The notes below the pieces were generated by a model. That model had not been told where the DNA came from. It saw nothing but the letters and a program-made list of their open reading frames with translations, and did not search any database. Both the position numbers and the translations under genes were made by a program. Positions 52,855 through 61,744 of a stretch of DNA of 64,000 nt are shown here, piece after piece (within the stretch, counting starts at the first letter, position 1; each line of letters starts with the position of its first letter). Origin of the DNA: Parahoeflea alexandrii (GTDB taxonomy: Bacteria; Pseudomonadota; Alphaproteobacteria; Rhizobiales; Rhizobiaceae); assembly GCF_024105735.1 (NCBI RefSeq), contig NZ_JAAAML010000001.1, positions 1,249,809 to 1,313,808 on the forward strand, given 5' to 3'.

Positions 52855-53947
52855 GTCTGCGGCGTTTGCCGTTCTGGCGCTCGCTACGCTTTCCAGTCCG
52901 TCGCTCGCCGAGGGTGACGCCGATGCGGGCCAGAAAGTGTTCAAGAAATGCGCCGCCTGCCACGCTGTCGGCGAAGGCGCCAAGCACAAGGTCGGCCCCG
53001 AGCTGAACGAGATCTTCGGCCGCGCGGCCGGATCGGCTGAGGGCTACAAGTACTCCAAGGCGATGATCGAGGCCGGTGACGCCGGTCTGGTCTGGGATGC
53101 GGCGACGCTGGGCGAGTATCTGACCAACCCGAAGGGCATGATCAAGGGCACGAAGATGGCCTTTGCAGGGCTCAAGAAGGATGACGAAGTCGCCAATGTG
53201 CTCGCGTATCTCAGAACCTTCTCCCAGGAGGCGGCGGCGGCCCCGGCGGCGGCGGAAACCGGTGAAGCACCTGTTGAAACTGCCGCTGCGGCCGCTCCGC
53301 CCGAGCCTGCACCCGCTGCGGACATGGTCGTCGAGAAGAGCCAGGGTGCCTTCGGACTGGGTCGCAAGGCACTTCCCGAGGAAATTGCTGCCTGGGACAT
53401 CGATATCCGTCCGGATGGGACCGGCCTTCCCGAAGGGAGCGGCACCGTAGCCCAGGGCGAGCCGATCTACACCGACAACTGCGCTGTCTGTCACGGCGAT
53501 TTCGGCGAGGGTGCCGGCCGCTGGCCTGTGCTGGCCGGTGGACAGGATACACTTCGCAATGATCGTCCCGAAAAGACGATCGGGTCCTACTGGCCCTATC
53601 TGTCGACCGTCTTCGATTATGTCCGCCGGGCCATGCCGTTCGGCAATGCCCGGTCGATGTCTGACGATGACGTCTATGCGCTGACGGCCTATCTGTTGTA
53701 TCTTAACGACGTGGTCGATGATGAAGAGTTTGAACTTTCCAAGGAGAACTTTGCGTCCGTGCGGTTGCCAAATGAAGCCAACTTCATTGCGGATGGCCGG
53801 GCGGACGAGCCGCATTACGCAAAGAGCGTCGAGCCGTGCATGACCGACTGCAAGCCGGGTCCGGTGGAAATCACCGCCCGCGCACAGGTCATCGACGTGA
53901 CGCCGGAGGGGGAAGGCGACGAGAACTCCGGAGGCAGTATCGACTGA
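52838..53947 (+). CDS. soxD: Dihaem cytochrome SoxD
   Basis: This 369-residue protein has a signal peptide (MLKFPKSAAFAVLALATLSS), a first cytochrome c domain (CAACH, about residue 36), an Ala/Pro/Glu-rich linker (about 130-165) and a second domain (CAVCH, about 217). It accepts electrons from SoxC. The ATG at 52838 lies inside soxC; the longer frame from 52517 is antisense-free but lacks a signal sequence at its start. Confidence 0.92.
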   Translation: MLKFPKSAAFAVLALATLSSPSLAEGDADAGQKVFKKCAACHAVGEGAKHKVGPELNEIFGRAAGSAEGYKYSKAMIEAGDAGLVWDAATLGEYLTNPKGMIKGTKMAFAGLKKDDEVANVLAYLRTFSQEAAAAPAAAETGEAPVETAAAAAPPEPAPAADMVVEKSQGAFGLGRKALPEEIAAWDIDIRPDGTGLPEGSGTVAQGEPIYTDNCAVCHGDFGEGAGRWPVLAGGQDTLRNDRPEKTIGSYWPYLSTVFDYVRRAMPFGNARSMSDDDVYALTAYLLYLNDVVDDEEFELSKENFASVRLPNEANFIADGRADEPHYAKSVEPCMTDCKPGPVEITARAQVIDVTPEGEGDENSGGSID

Positions 53948-53996
53948 CGGGAAATACAAGGGGCGTGCTGGAGGGCACTCCCGGAGGAGACACTAC

Positions 53997-54740
53997 ATGG
54001 CAGCATTTGGCAGGTACCGTTGGCACATCTCGAGTTTGCCCGCATCGGTGCCTGCCATTTTCATTGGGATTGTGCTCTGGGCGGCGTCTCCGCATGGAGT
54101 GGGTGCAGCCGAACCCGAGACGCTCTACAAGCGCTGCGCCACCTGTCATGAAATCGGTGAGGGAGCGAAGCACAAGGTCGGTCCGCATCTCGACGAGCTG
54201 TTTGGCCGGAAGGCCGGCGGGCTTGACGATTTCCGCTATTCCGAAAGCATGCGGGCGGCGGGCGAGGCAGGTCTGGTCTGGACCGCGGATACACTCGACC
54301 AGTACCTCGAGAGGCCGCGCGATTTCATCAAGGGCAACCGCATGTCGTTCCGGGGCATGGCCGATCCGGCGGATCGCCAGGCGCTGATTTCATGGCTTGA
54401 AACCGCGACACAACAAGCACCAGCGGCTGACCCCACAGTCGAGGAAGTTTCCACTTCCGGGCCGGTGAGCGGCTTTGCCGATATCGTGCTTCAGATGGAC
54501 GGCGATCCGGAATATGGCGAGTATCTCGCCGGAGAGTGCGTGACCTGTCACCAGGCCTCCGGGCATGCCGATGGCATTCCATCGATTGTCGGACTGCCAA
54601 AGGATTACTTTGTCACTTCACTGTTTGAATATCTCAACAATGTGCGTTCCAATGACGTGATGAAATTGCGCGTCGCAAACCTCTCGAACGAGGAAATTGC
54701 GGCGCTGGCGGCCTACTTCAGTTCGCTTGAACCGCAATAA
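53997..54740 (+). CDS. soxE: Dihaem cytochrome c SoxE
   Basis: This 247-residue periplasmic cytochrome has a signal or anchor segment (VPAIFIGIVLWAASPHGVGA) and two haem motifs, CATCH (about residue 49) and CVTCH (about residue 182). The first domain closely resembles SoxD domain 1 (EIGEGAKHKVGP), suggesting duplication. SoxE pairs with the flavoprotein SoxF encoded next and may oxidise sulfide. Confidence 0.87.
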   Translation: MAAFGRYRWHISSLPASVPAIFIGIVLWAASPHGVGAAEPETLYKRCATCHEIGEGAKHKVGPHLDELFGRKAGGLDDFRYSESMRAAGEAGLVWTADTLDQYLERPRDFIKGNRMSFRGMADPADRQALISWLETATQQAPAADPTVEEVSTSGPVSGFADIVLQMDGDPEYGEYLAGECVTCHQASGHADGIPSIVGLPKDYFVTSLFEYLNNVRSNDVMKLRVANLSNEEIAALAAYFSSLEPQ

Positions 54741-54779
54741 AGAGAAACCGAGAAAGAATTTGCAACCCGGGAGGATATC

Positions 54780-56054
54780 ATGACAGGCCTGACTAGACGC
54801 CAATTCGGATTGTTTGCCGGTGCGAGTGCCGCGGCGCTTTCGCTTCCAACCTATTTGCGTGCGCAGGGAAAGCCGCGTGTGGTCGTCATCGGCGGCGGGG
54901 CCGGCGGAGCCACGGCAGCGCGCTACATCGCCAAGGATTCGGACGGTGCGATCGACGTCACGCTGATCGATGATTCGGAAATGTTCACCACCTGCTTCTT
55001 TTCCAACCTCTATGTCGGGGGGTACCGCAGCTTCGAATCGATCACCCACAGCTATGACACGCTGCAATCGAGCTACGGCATCACCAAGGTGACGGGACGG
55101 GCGAGCAGCGTCGATCGCGCCGCGAAGACGGTGACGATGGCTGACGGCTCCTCGATCCCCTATGACAGGCTGGTGGTCTCGCCGGGTATCGATCTGATCT
55201 GGGATTCGGTGGCGGGCTATTCCGAGGAATTGTCGGAGATTGCCCCGCACGCATGGAAGGCAGGGCCGCAGACGCAATTGCTCAAGGCCAAGCTCGATGC
55301 GATCGAGAACGGACAGCAGATCCTGATGGTGGCTCCGCCCAATCCCTACCGCTGCCCGCCCGGTCCCTATGAACGGGCTTCGATGATGGCGCATGTGCTC
55401 AAAGAGAAGGGGCTCACGGATGCGAAGGTGATCATTCTGGATCCGAAGCCGAAATTCTCCAAGCAGGGCGTCTTCCAGGAGGGCTGGGAAAAATACTATC
55501 CCGGCATGATCGAATGGTACGGGCCGGACGTGCATGGCGGCATCGAGGGGATCGATGTGAATGCCGGCACCGTTGAAACCGGTCTCGATACTTTCAAGGG
55601 GGCGATGATGAACGTAATTCCGGCACAGAAAGCGGGTGAAATCGCCGCCAGTGCCGGTCTGACGGATGACAGTGGCTTCTGTCCCATCGATGCCGCCAGC
55701 ATGCGCTCGACTGTCGACGAGGCGATCTTCGTGATCGGAGATGCCTGCATCGCCGGCGACATGCCGAAATCGGGCTTCTCCGCCAACAGCCAGGCCAAGG
55801 TTGCTTCGATGAACATTCGTGGCGACCTGGTCGGATCGAAGGTGTTCCCGGCGAAGTATGCCAATACCTGCTGGAGCCTGATCGAGACCGGAGACGCCAT
55901 CAAGGTCGGTGCGCAGTATGCGCCCGGAGACGGCAAGATCGCATCGACCCAGAGTTTCATCAGCCAGATGAACGAGGAGGATGCGCTGCGCAAGGCCAAC
56001 TACGAGGAGTCGGTGGGCTGGTATGCGGGCATTACCGCAGACATGTTCGGCTGA
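54780..56054 (+). CDS. soxF: FAD flavoprotein SoxF (FccB-like sulfide dehydrogenase)
   Basis: This 424-residue protein has a twin-arginine signal (LTRRQFGLFAGASAAALS), FAD motif VVVIGGGAGGATAARYI, and the redox-active cysteines of the FccB family in TTCFFSNLY and PYRCPPGPYERA. It takes electrons from sulfide or polysulfide and gives them to SoxE. It follows soxE by 39 bases and ends the sox operon. Confidence 0.9.
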   Translation: MTGLTRRQFGLFAGASAAALSLPTYLRAQGKPRVVVIGGGAGGATAARYIAKDSDGAIDVTLIDDSEMFTTCFFSNLYVGGYRSFESITHSYDTLQSSYGITKVTGRASSVDRAAKTVTMADGSSIPYDRLVVSPGIDLIWDSVAGYSEELSEIAPHAWKAGPQTQLLKAKLDAIENGQQILMVAPPNPYRCPPGPYERASMMAHVLKEKGLTDAKVIILDPKPKFSKQGVFQEGWEKYYPGMIEWYGPDVHGGIEGIDVNAGTVETGLDTFKGAMMNVIPAQKAGEIAASAGLTDDSGFCPIDAASMRSTVDEAIFVIGDACIAGDMPKSGFSANSQAKVASMNIRGDLVGSKVFPAKYANTCWSLIETGDAIKVGAQYAPGDGKIASTQSFISQMNEEDALRKANYEESVGWYAGITADMFG

Positions 56055-56076
56055 CCCTGTGCATCCTTGCAAAACG

Positions 56077-56104
56077 ACCGGAAGCGGATGGCGTCGCTTC
56101 CGGT
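56077..56104 (+). terminator. Hairpin after soxF
   Basis: ACCGGAAGCG and CGCTTCCGGT form a perfect 10-bp stem with an 8-base loop, 22 bases past soxF. No T-run follows, so termination may be partial and allow modABC read-through. Confidence 0.5.
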
Positions 56105-56211
56105 AGCTGACGGCTGGCTGATCGAGGCCGGCCGTTCTGCCGCATAAAGCTTGCCAGTGCAGGGGCCGCGCTGGTACGTCGGTTGGACATGAGTGAGCCG
56201 GAGCGTATCTG

Positions 56212-57003
56212 ATGTTTTCCCGTTCGTTGGTCCGGATGGCCGCGGCCCTTGTGCTGGCCTGGTTGCTGGTCTTGCCCGCACAGGCGCGGGCGGAGGGCCT
56301 GTTGGTGTTCGCCGCAGCCAGCCTGAAAACCGTTCTTGACCAGATCGCCGAGGACTGGCGCGCGCGAACCGGCAAGACCGTGACGATTTCCTATGCGGGC
56401 AGCTCCAGTCTGGCACGTCAGATAGAGCAGGGCGCGCCTGCCGACATCTTCATCTCGGCGTCGGTGGACTGGATGGACTATCTTCAGTCAGCGGAAATGA
56501 TCCGAACCGGCAGCCGCAGGGAGTTGCTCGGCAACCGTCTGGTGCTGATCGCGCACGGCCGGGAGGCTGCCGATGTCGATCTGGAGGCAGGTGCCGACCT
56601 GGCAGAATTGCTCGGTGACGGACGGCTTGTGATGGCGCTGGTCGATTCCGTACCGGCAGGGGTTTACGGCAAGCAGGCGCTGAGCAGCCTCGGTCTTTGG
56701 GACCGGGTCGTCTCTAAGGTGGCGCAGACCGACAATGTCCGCGCGGCACTGGCGCTGGTGTCCTCCGGCGAAGCGCCATTCGGGATTGTCTATGCCAGCG
56801 ATGCCATGGCCGATGCCGGTGTCAGTGTGGTGGCCGGGTTTCCTGAAGGTTCACACGCTCCGATTATCTATCCGGGGGCGATTGTGGCGACCTCTGTTGC
56901 CCCCGATGCAGACAATTTTTTTTCCTATCTGAGCAGTCCCGCGGCGGAAGAGGTGTTCAAGGCGCAGGGATTCACGCCCCTTTTCGGGCAGGGCAATGGC
57001 TGA
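56212..57003 (+). CDS. modA: Molybdate ABC transporter binding protein ModA
   Basis: This 263-residue protein has a signal peptide (VRMAAALVLAWLLVLPAQARA) and the ModA fold: LLVFAAASLKTVLDQIAEDW, SYAGSSSLARQIEQGAPADI and VPAGVYGKQAL. It captures molybdate. It overlaps modB by 8 bases. Its place directly after sox suggests supply of molybdenum for SoxC. Confidence 0.92.
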   Translation: MFSRSLVRMAAALVLAWLLVLPAQARAEGLLVFAAASLKTVLDQIAEDWRARTGKTVTISYAGSSSLARQIEQGAPADIFISASVDWMDYLQSAEMIRTGSRRELLGNRLVLIAHGREAADVDLEAGADLAELLGDGRLVMALVDSVPAGVYGKQALSSLGLWDRVVSKVAQTDNVRAALALVSSGEAPFGIVYASDAMADAGVSVVAGFPEGSHAPIIYPGAIVATSVAPDADNFFSYLSSPAAEEVFKAQGFTPLFGQGNG

Positions 57004-57694
57004 CTGGCTCACACCGGACCAGTGGAGCGCGGTGACCCTGTCGCTCAAGGTGTCGTTCTGGGCAACGGCCCTGAGCCTGCCGGTGGGCGTAGCGGTGGCC
57101 TATGTCCTGGCGCGCCGTGAATTCTGGGGCAAGCAGGCGCTCAACGGCCTGGTGCATCTGCCTCTGATCCTGCCGCCGGTGGTGACTGGATATTTGCTCC
57201 TGCTGACATTCGGCCGGCGTGGCGCTGTTGGTAGTTTCCTCGAAGACACTTTTGGACTGGTGTTCGCCTTCCGCTGGACCGGTGCTGCACTGGCGGCTGC
57301 GGTGATGGCGTTTCCGCTGATGGTGCGGGCGATCCGGCTGGCCATCGAGGCAGTCGATCCAAAGCTCGAACAGGCGGCGTCGACGCTCGGCGCATCCCCG
57401 GGCTGGGTGTTTGTCACGGTCACCCTGCCGCTGATCCTGCCCGGCGTGATCGCCGGGGCGATCCTCGCCTTTGCCAAGGCGATGGGCGAGTTCGGCGCGA
57501 CGATTACCTTCGTCTCCAACATTCCCGGACAGACCCAGACGCTTCCGTCGGCGATCTACAGTTTCCTGCAGGTCCCGGGTGGCGACGCCCAGGCGGCGCA
57601 ACTGGTGCTGATCGCGGTGGCAATCGCGCTTCTGGCGCTGCTGCTGTCCGAATGGGTCGGGCGGGCCGTGGCGCGCAGGATTGCGGGTTCATGA
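56996..57694 (+). CDS. modB: Molybdate ABC transporter permease ModB
   Basis: This 232-residue permease has five to six membrane segments and the ATPase-contact EAA-type loop QAASTLGASPGWVFVTVTLP, followed by KAMGEFGATITF, diagnostic of ModB. It overlaps modA and modC. Confidence 0.93.
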   Translation: MADWLTPDQWSAVTLSLKVSFWATALSLPVGVAVAYVLARREFWGKQALNGLVHLPLILPPVVTGYLLLLTFGRRGAVGSFLEDTFGLVFAFRWTGAALAAAVMAFPLMVRAIRLAIEAVDPKLEQAASTLGASPGWVFVTVTLPLILPGVIAGAILAFAKAMGEFGATITFVSNIPGQTQTLPSAIYSFLQVPGGDAQAAQLVLIAVAIALLALLLSEWVGRAVARRIAGS

Positions 57695-58779
57695 GCCTCT
57701 CGGTCCGCTTCGCGCATCGCTTCGGCGATTTCTCTCTCGACGTTGCGTTCGAGGCGCCCGCGGGTGTGACCGCCCTGTTCGGCCGTTCGGGGTCGGGCAA
57801 GACCTCGGTGATCAATGCCGTGGCAGGGCTGATCAGACCCGAGGCGGGGCGCATCCAGCTGGGGGAGACCGTGCTGTTCGACGCGGAGCGGCGCATCTGG
57901 GTCCCGGTGCACCAGCGCCGTCTGGGCTACGTGTTTCAGGAAGGGCGTCTGTTTCCGCATCTCAGCGTGCGGCAGAACCTCACTTACAGTCGCTGGTTCG
58001 CGCCGCGCAGACCGGGGGAGAGCTTTGATCACGTGGTCGGCATGCTCGGCATCGACGGATTGCTTGAGCGCAGGCCGGCCGGATTGTCCGGCGGCGAGAA
58101 ACAGCGGGTGGCCATCGGCCGGGCGCTCCTGGCAAATCCGCGGCTGCTGCTGATGGATGAACCGCTTGCAGCACTGGATGAGGAACGCAAGGCCGAGATC
58201 CTGCCCTATCTCGAGCGGTTGCGGGGTGAAACCGATATCCCGGTTCTCTATGTCAGCCATTCGATGGCGGAAGTGGCGCGGCTGGCGACGACACTGGTTC
58301 TGATGGACAAGGGACGGGTGGTCCGGTCCGGCCTGGCTCACGAAGTGCTCTCCGATCCCGAAAATGTGCCGGCGCTTGGAATTCGCGCCGCCGGAGCTTC
58401 GCTGCATGCAACCGTGACCACTCAGGAAGAGGACGGGCTGACACGGCTCGAGGCATCGGCTGGCCCGCTGTTCCTGCCGCATGTGGACGCGCCGCTCGGC
58501 GCGCGTCTGTCCATCCGAATTCTGGCGCAAGACGTGATCCTGTCACGAACACGGCCCGAGGGCCTGTCGGCGCTCAACATCCTGCCGGCAACGGTGACCG
58601 CGGTGCGGCTCGGCGAGGGTCCGGGGGCGGTCATTCAGCTCAGGGCAGGGGACGACCTGCTGCTGGCGCGGATCACGCGGCGGTCGGCACAGGCGCTTGA
58701 GCTTGCGCCCGGTGCAGACTGTTTCGCCATCTTGAAATCAGTCGCGGTTGCCCAGTCGGAAGTCGGCGGAGCCGGCTAG
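57691..58779 (+). CDS. modC: Molybdate ABC transporter ATPase ModC
   Basis: This 362-residue ATPase has Walker A GRSGSGKTS, signature LSGGEKQRVAIGRALL, Walker B LLLMDEPLAALDEERK and a C-terminal TOBE/Mop domain that may bind molybdate. The ATG at 57691 overlaps the modB stop and is preferred over 57652. Its stop codon is part of the palindromic element that follows. Confidence 0.93.
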   Translation: MSLSVRFAHRFGDFSLDVAFEAPAGVTALFGRSGSGKTSVINAVAGLIRPEAGRIQLGETVLFDAERRIWVPVHQRRLGYVFQEGRLFPHLSVRQNLTYSRWFAPRRPGESFDHVVGMLGIDGLLERRPAGLSGGEKQRVAIGRALLANPRLLLMDEPLAALDEERKAEILPYLERLRGETDIPVLYVSHSMAEVARLATTLVLMDKGRVVRSGLAHEVLSDPENVPALGIRAAGASLHATVTTQEEDGLTRLEASAGPLFLPHVDAPLGARLSIRILAQDVILSRTRPEGLSALNILPATVTAVRLGEGPGAVIQLRAGDDLLLARITRRSAQALELAPGADCFAILKSVAVAQSEVGGAG

Positions 58780-58832
58780 AGCATCTTGTCTGCGTTCAGG
58801 CGAAACCGTCTGAACGCAGACAAGGTGCTCTA
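58777..58832. repeat. Palindromic intergenic element
   Basis: Arms of 23 bases (58777-58799 and 58810-58832), beginning TAGAGCATCTTG and ending GGTGCTCTA, differ at one pair (a G-U pair in RNA) and enclose GCGAAACCGT. Such GAGCAT...GAAACC palindromes resemble dispersed rhizobial intergenic repeats. The next 55 bases (to about 58887) hold a second weaker dyad, GGAGCG/CGCTCC. It may also terminate modC and btaB, which converge here. Confidence 0.7.
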
Positions 58833-58891
58833 ATTTCAAAGTGCCGGAGCGTGCTTTGGGGGTCCACTGGGACGCACGGCGCTCCAATGGG

Positions 58892-59551
58892 TCAGTCCCG
58901 CGGCAGCCTGATGACGCCGATCCGGGCATAGTCCCGATACAGCGTCGAAAATCTCAACTCACCGTGGTGCTGCTGCGCGATGGCAGCCATGGCGTCGCCG
59001 AGGCTTGAGCGGGGCGTGACATGAAAACGGGCGAGCCAGGCTTTCAATCCCCTGCCGAACCAGCCGGGCAGGGCGATCTGCTGGCCGAAATCGACGACAT
59101 GCAATTCGCCTCCGGGTGCCACGGCCTGGATCGCCTGGTCGAGCGCAGCTTCCCAGCCGGGGATCATCGACAGGCTGTAGGAAAAGAACACCCGGTCGAA
59201 CCGCCCAACAGCGAACAGGTCGTCCGCGTCAAACCGGGTGGCGTCGCCCTGGGCCAGGGTGACGCGATCGCCGATGCGGTTTTTCGCGATGGTCGCCTCG
59301 GCGGACTTGAGCATTTCCGCCGAGATGTCGATGCCGAAGAGCCGCGCATCGGGGTAGTGCCGCGCCGCCAGCAGCAGATTGCGCGCGGTGCCGCAGCCGA
59401 TTTCGAGCACCGAGCCGCCGACGGGCGGTTTCAGCGCTGCGATCAAGTCGTTGCGTCCGAGCAGGTAGTATTTGCGCGTCAGATCGTAGATGTGGCGTTG
59501 GTGGCGGTAGATGCCATCCATCACCGACGCATTGGCGGAGACGGCGCTCAT
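58892..59551 (-). CDS. btaB: N-methyltransferase BtaB of betaine-lipid synthesis
   Basis: This 219-residue class I SAM methyltransferase has motif I SVLEIGCGTARNLLLAA and motif II-like FGIDISAEML. It lies 4 bases overlapping behind btaA; BtaB trimethylates diacylglycerylhomoserine to the phosphorus-free lipid DGTS. The start MSAVSANASVMDGIYRHQRHIYDLTRKYY matches the family in order and length (split here only for description). Confidence 0.9.
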   Translation of the reverse strand: MSAVSANASVMDGIYRHQRHIYDLTRKYYLLGRNDLIAALKPPVGGSVLEIGCGTARNLLLAARHYPDARLFGIDISAEMLKSAEATIAKNRIGDRVTLAQGDATRFDADDLFAVGRFDRVFFSYSLSMIPGWEAALDQAIQAVAPGGELHVVDFGQQIALPGWFGRGLKAWLARFHVTPRSSLGDAMAAIAQQHHGELRFSTLYRDYARIGVIRLPRD

Positions 59552-60792
59552 GCGGCCTGGTCGCGCTTTACGTGGAGATGAAAACCGCCGTAAATCGCCG
59601 AGCGATCGCGTGCGCCGAGCTCCAGACTGCGCTCAGCCTGGTAATTCCACTTGTCGAGAATGCCATCGGGAACATGTCCGGGCAGCGGAGACGGAGCGGC
59701 GGCGGTGCGGTAGATGACGCGCGCTCCGGGTGCCGCCGTCCGGGTGATCTCGGCCCAGAGTTCTGAGAGCTGGGCGTCGGTCATCCAGTCCTGGGCGTCA
59801 AGCAGCACGAAGGCGTCGACGGAGGCTGCCGGCCTTGCTGCGAGCAGGGTGGTGATGCTCTCGTTGACGACGGACACGCGGCCGGCATTGCGGCGAACGG
59901 TTTCGAAATGGCGGGCTTCGAGATAGGGCGGCAGGCTGGCGGCCTCGCCGGGCTGGTAGCCGCGGCCAAAGGCCTGCCAGGCAAAGTAATTGTCCTTGAG
60001 CGGAAACCCGCAAGCGAGCCGCTCGGTGCGGATCCGCAGAGCCCCGATCATCCCGTCGGTCGAGTCGCCGGCGAGAGCTTCATACTGCGCTGGCGGGATG
60101 CCCAGGCCGAACAGCGAGGCGCGCAGCGAGGTCAGCGCCTTGAAGCTGCGGCTGTCGAACACCGGCGCGATCCGGGTGTTGAAGAACTCGCGCTGCTTTT
60201 CGACGCTGTCCATCCGCAGCAGCTCGCGCGGATCGACGCCGTAGAGCTTGCCCAGCACATGGGCGACCGAGATGAAGCGGCCGAGCAGGCCGGTGGTGTA
60301 GAAGCCGCGGGTGAAGCGGCTGACCCGTCGGCGGCCGTTGATTTCCCGTCCGTCCCAGTATCTGCGCGTCTCGTCATCGAGATGCGGGCGGATGTGACGG
60401 TCATACAGTGCCAGATTTGTCTTCAGATTGGCATGGCGGAACATGTTGGAGAACGCCGTGTGGCCAGGCAGATGGGTGGCGGCGGCGAGCTTGAGCTTGC
60501 CGAGCGCGACATGGGCGGGTGACAGGTCGACTGCGATGATCTCGGCCGGACTGGCCGTCAGGTAGGACATGACATTGCAGGAGCCAGAAGCGATGGTGAC
60601 GAGCGTGTCAGTGGATTTGAGCTCGAGCGCCTCCATGTCGATGAGCGGATCTTCCCAGATCTGCGGATAGACGAGGCCGCGAAACGCTGCGGAGAACACC
60701 CGTTCCAGGATGCCGGTGGAGGACAGGGCTGTGTTGCGCACGACCGCGCCATCGATGCGGGCGCCGACGGCTGTTGCTTCAATCATGGTCAT
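59548..60792 (-). CDS. btaA: BtaA, SAM:diacylglycerol 3-amino-3-carboxypropyltransferase
   Basis: This 414-residue DUF3419 protein transfers the aminocarboxypropyl group of SAM to diacylglycerol. Seen: the family start GLVYPQIWEDP, the SAM site TIASGSCNVMSYL with IIAVDLSPAHVALG, and LDAQDWMTD near residue 325. It overlaps btaB by 4 bases and follows plcP by 35. In S. meliloti btaAB responds to phosphate starvation through PhoB. Confidence 0.92.
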   Translation of the reverse strand: MTMIEATAVGARIDGAVVRNTALSSTGILERVFSAAFRGLVYPQIWEDPLIDMEALELKSTDTLVTIASGSCNVMSYLTASPAEIIAVDLSPAHVALGKLKLAAATHLPGHTAFSNMFRHANLKTNLALYDRHIRPHLDDETRRYWDGREINGRRRVSRFTRGFYTTGLLGRFISVAHVLGKLYGVDPRELLRMDSVEKQREFFNTRIAPVFDSRSFKALTSLRASLFGLGIPPAQYEALAGDSTDGMIGALRIRTERLACGFPLKDNYFAWQAFGRGYQPGEAASLPPYLEARHFETVRRNAGRVSVVNESITTLLAARPAASVDAFVLLDAQDWMTDAQLSELWAEITRTAAPGARVIYRTAAAPSPLPGHVPDGILDKWNYQAERSLELGARDRSAIYGGFHLHVKRDQAA

Positions 60793-60827
60793 TTATCAAG
60801 ACTCCATCGGAGAAATGGGCGCGGACT

Positions 60828-61643
60828 TCATGCCGCCTGGTCCCGCGTGCCGGTGATCTGTTTGAGAGGTTCGACCTTCGCCAGTTGTCCGGCTTTATCG
60901 GAAATCCGGCGCGACCAGTCGATGATCTCCATGCGGCCGTCGGAATGCTCGACCACGGCCGTGCAGCTCTCCACCCAGTCGCCGGTGTTGATGTAGCGGA
61001 TGCCGCCGCGCATCTCGTTGGCGGCGTGGTGGATGTGACCGCAGATGACGCCGTCGGCGCCGTGCTTGCGGGCTTCGTCCGCCAGCACTTCCTCGAAGTC
61101 CGAAATGAAGTTGACTGCGCTCTTGACCTTCAGCTTGGCCCAGCGGGAGAACGACCAGTAGCGCAGTCCAAGCAGCTTGCGGGAACGGTTGTGCCACTTG
61201 TTGGTCCACATCGCGAAGCCGTAGGCGATGTCGCCCAGATGAGCGAGCCAGCGGTGGTTCATCACCACCATGTCGAATTCGTCGCCGTGGATGACCAGCA
61301 GGCGCTTGCCATCTGCTGTCTCGAACACATCGCGTTCGCGCACCTCGATGCCGCCGAAATGAACGCCCTGATACTCGCGCAGCAACTCGTCGTGATTGCC
61401 GGGAACATAGATGATGCGGGTGCCCTTGCGGGCCTTGCGCAAGAGTTTCTGCACCACGTCATTGTGGGATTGCGGCCAATAGAAGCCTTTGCGCTTCATG
61501 CGCCAGCAGTCGACGATATCGCCGACAAGATAGATGGTCGGAGCGTCATGCTGGCGCAGGAAGTCGATCAGGATCTCCGCCTGGCAATCGGGGGTACCCA
61601 AGTGAATGTCGGAAAGAAAAATGGTCCGGTAAGTCTGGGTCAC
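60828..61643 (-). CDS. plcP: PlcP-like phospholipase C (calcineurin-fold metallophosphoesterase)
   Basis: This 271-residue protein has the five metallophosphoesterase motifs: LSDIHLG, VGDIVDCW, PGNHDE, IHGDEFD and GHIHHAA. The family also contains LpxH-like UDP-2,3-diacylglucosamine hydrolases. Directly upstream of btaA, it fits PlcP, which removes phosphocholine or phosphoethanolamine head groups to give diacylglycerol for BtaA. That assignment rests on family plus context; LpxH activity is the alternative. Confidence 0.8.
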   Translation of the reverse strand: MTQTYRTIFLSDIHLGTPDCQAEILIDFLRQHDAPTIYLVGDIVDCWRMKRKGFYWPQSHNDVVQKLLRKARKGTRIIYVPGNHDELLREYQGVHFGGIEVRERDVFETADGKRLLVIHGDEFDMVVMNHRWLAHLGDIAYGFAMWTNKWHNRSRKLLGLRYWSFSRWAKLKVKSAVNFISDFEEVLADEARKHGADGVICGHIHHAANEMRGGIRYINTGDWVESCTAVVEHSDGRMEIIDWSRRISDKAGQLAKVEPLKQITGTRDQAA

Positions 61644-61699
61644 TGGCCCCGCCTGAACTTTGAGCTATCGTCCTGCTGGCAGGCTTAAACACGATTCAG

Positions 61700-61717
61700 T
61701 TCTCAGTTTTGTGACGG
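61700..61717 (-). promoter_or_regulatory. Pho-box-like sequence upstream of plcP-btaAB
   Basis: On the minus strand CCGTCAC-AAAA-CTGAGAA matches 10 of 14 core positions of CTGTCAY-N4-CTGTCAY, and a further GTGTCAC lies 5 bases upstream of it. It lies 57-74 bases upstream of the plcP start. PhoB control is expected for this operon. Confidence 0.4.
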
Positions 61718-61744
61718 TCATTGTGACACGTCGAGGCAGGCTGA

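Noticed and set aside
51421-52989. Antisense open frame opposite soxC
   Set aside because: Composition and lack of motifs mark it as a shadow of the SoxC frame.
54618-56375. Long antisense open frame (about 585 residues) opposite soxF
   Set aside because: No recognisable domain, and it covers a well-supported FccB-like gene and the soxE end.
61711-61728. Paired GTGAC repeats upstream of plcP read as a Pho box
   Set aside because: The period is 12 bases rather than 11. The overlapping CCGTCAC-AAAA-CTGAGAA with period 11 is reported instead, at low confidence.
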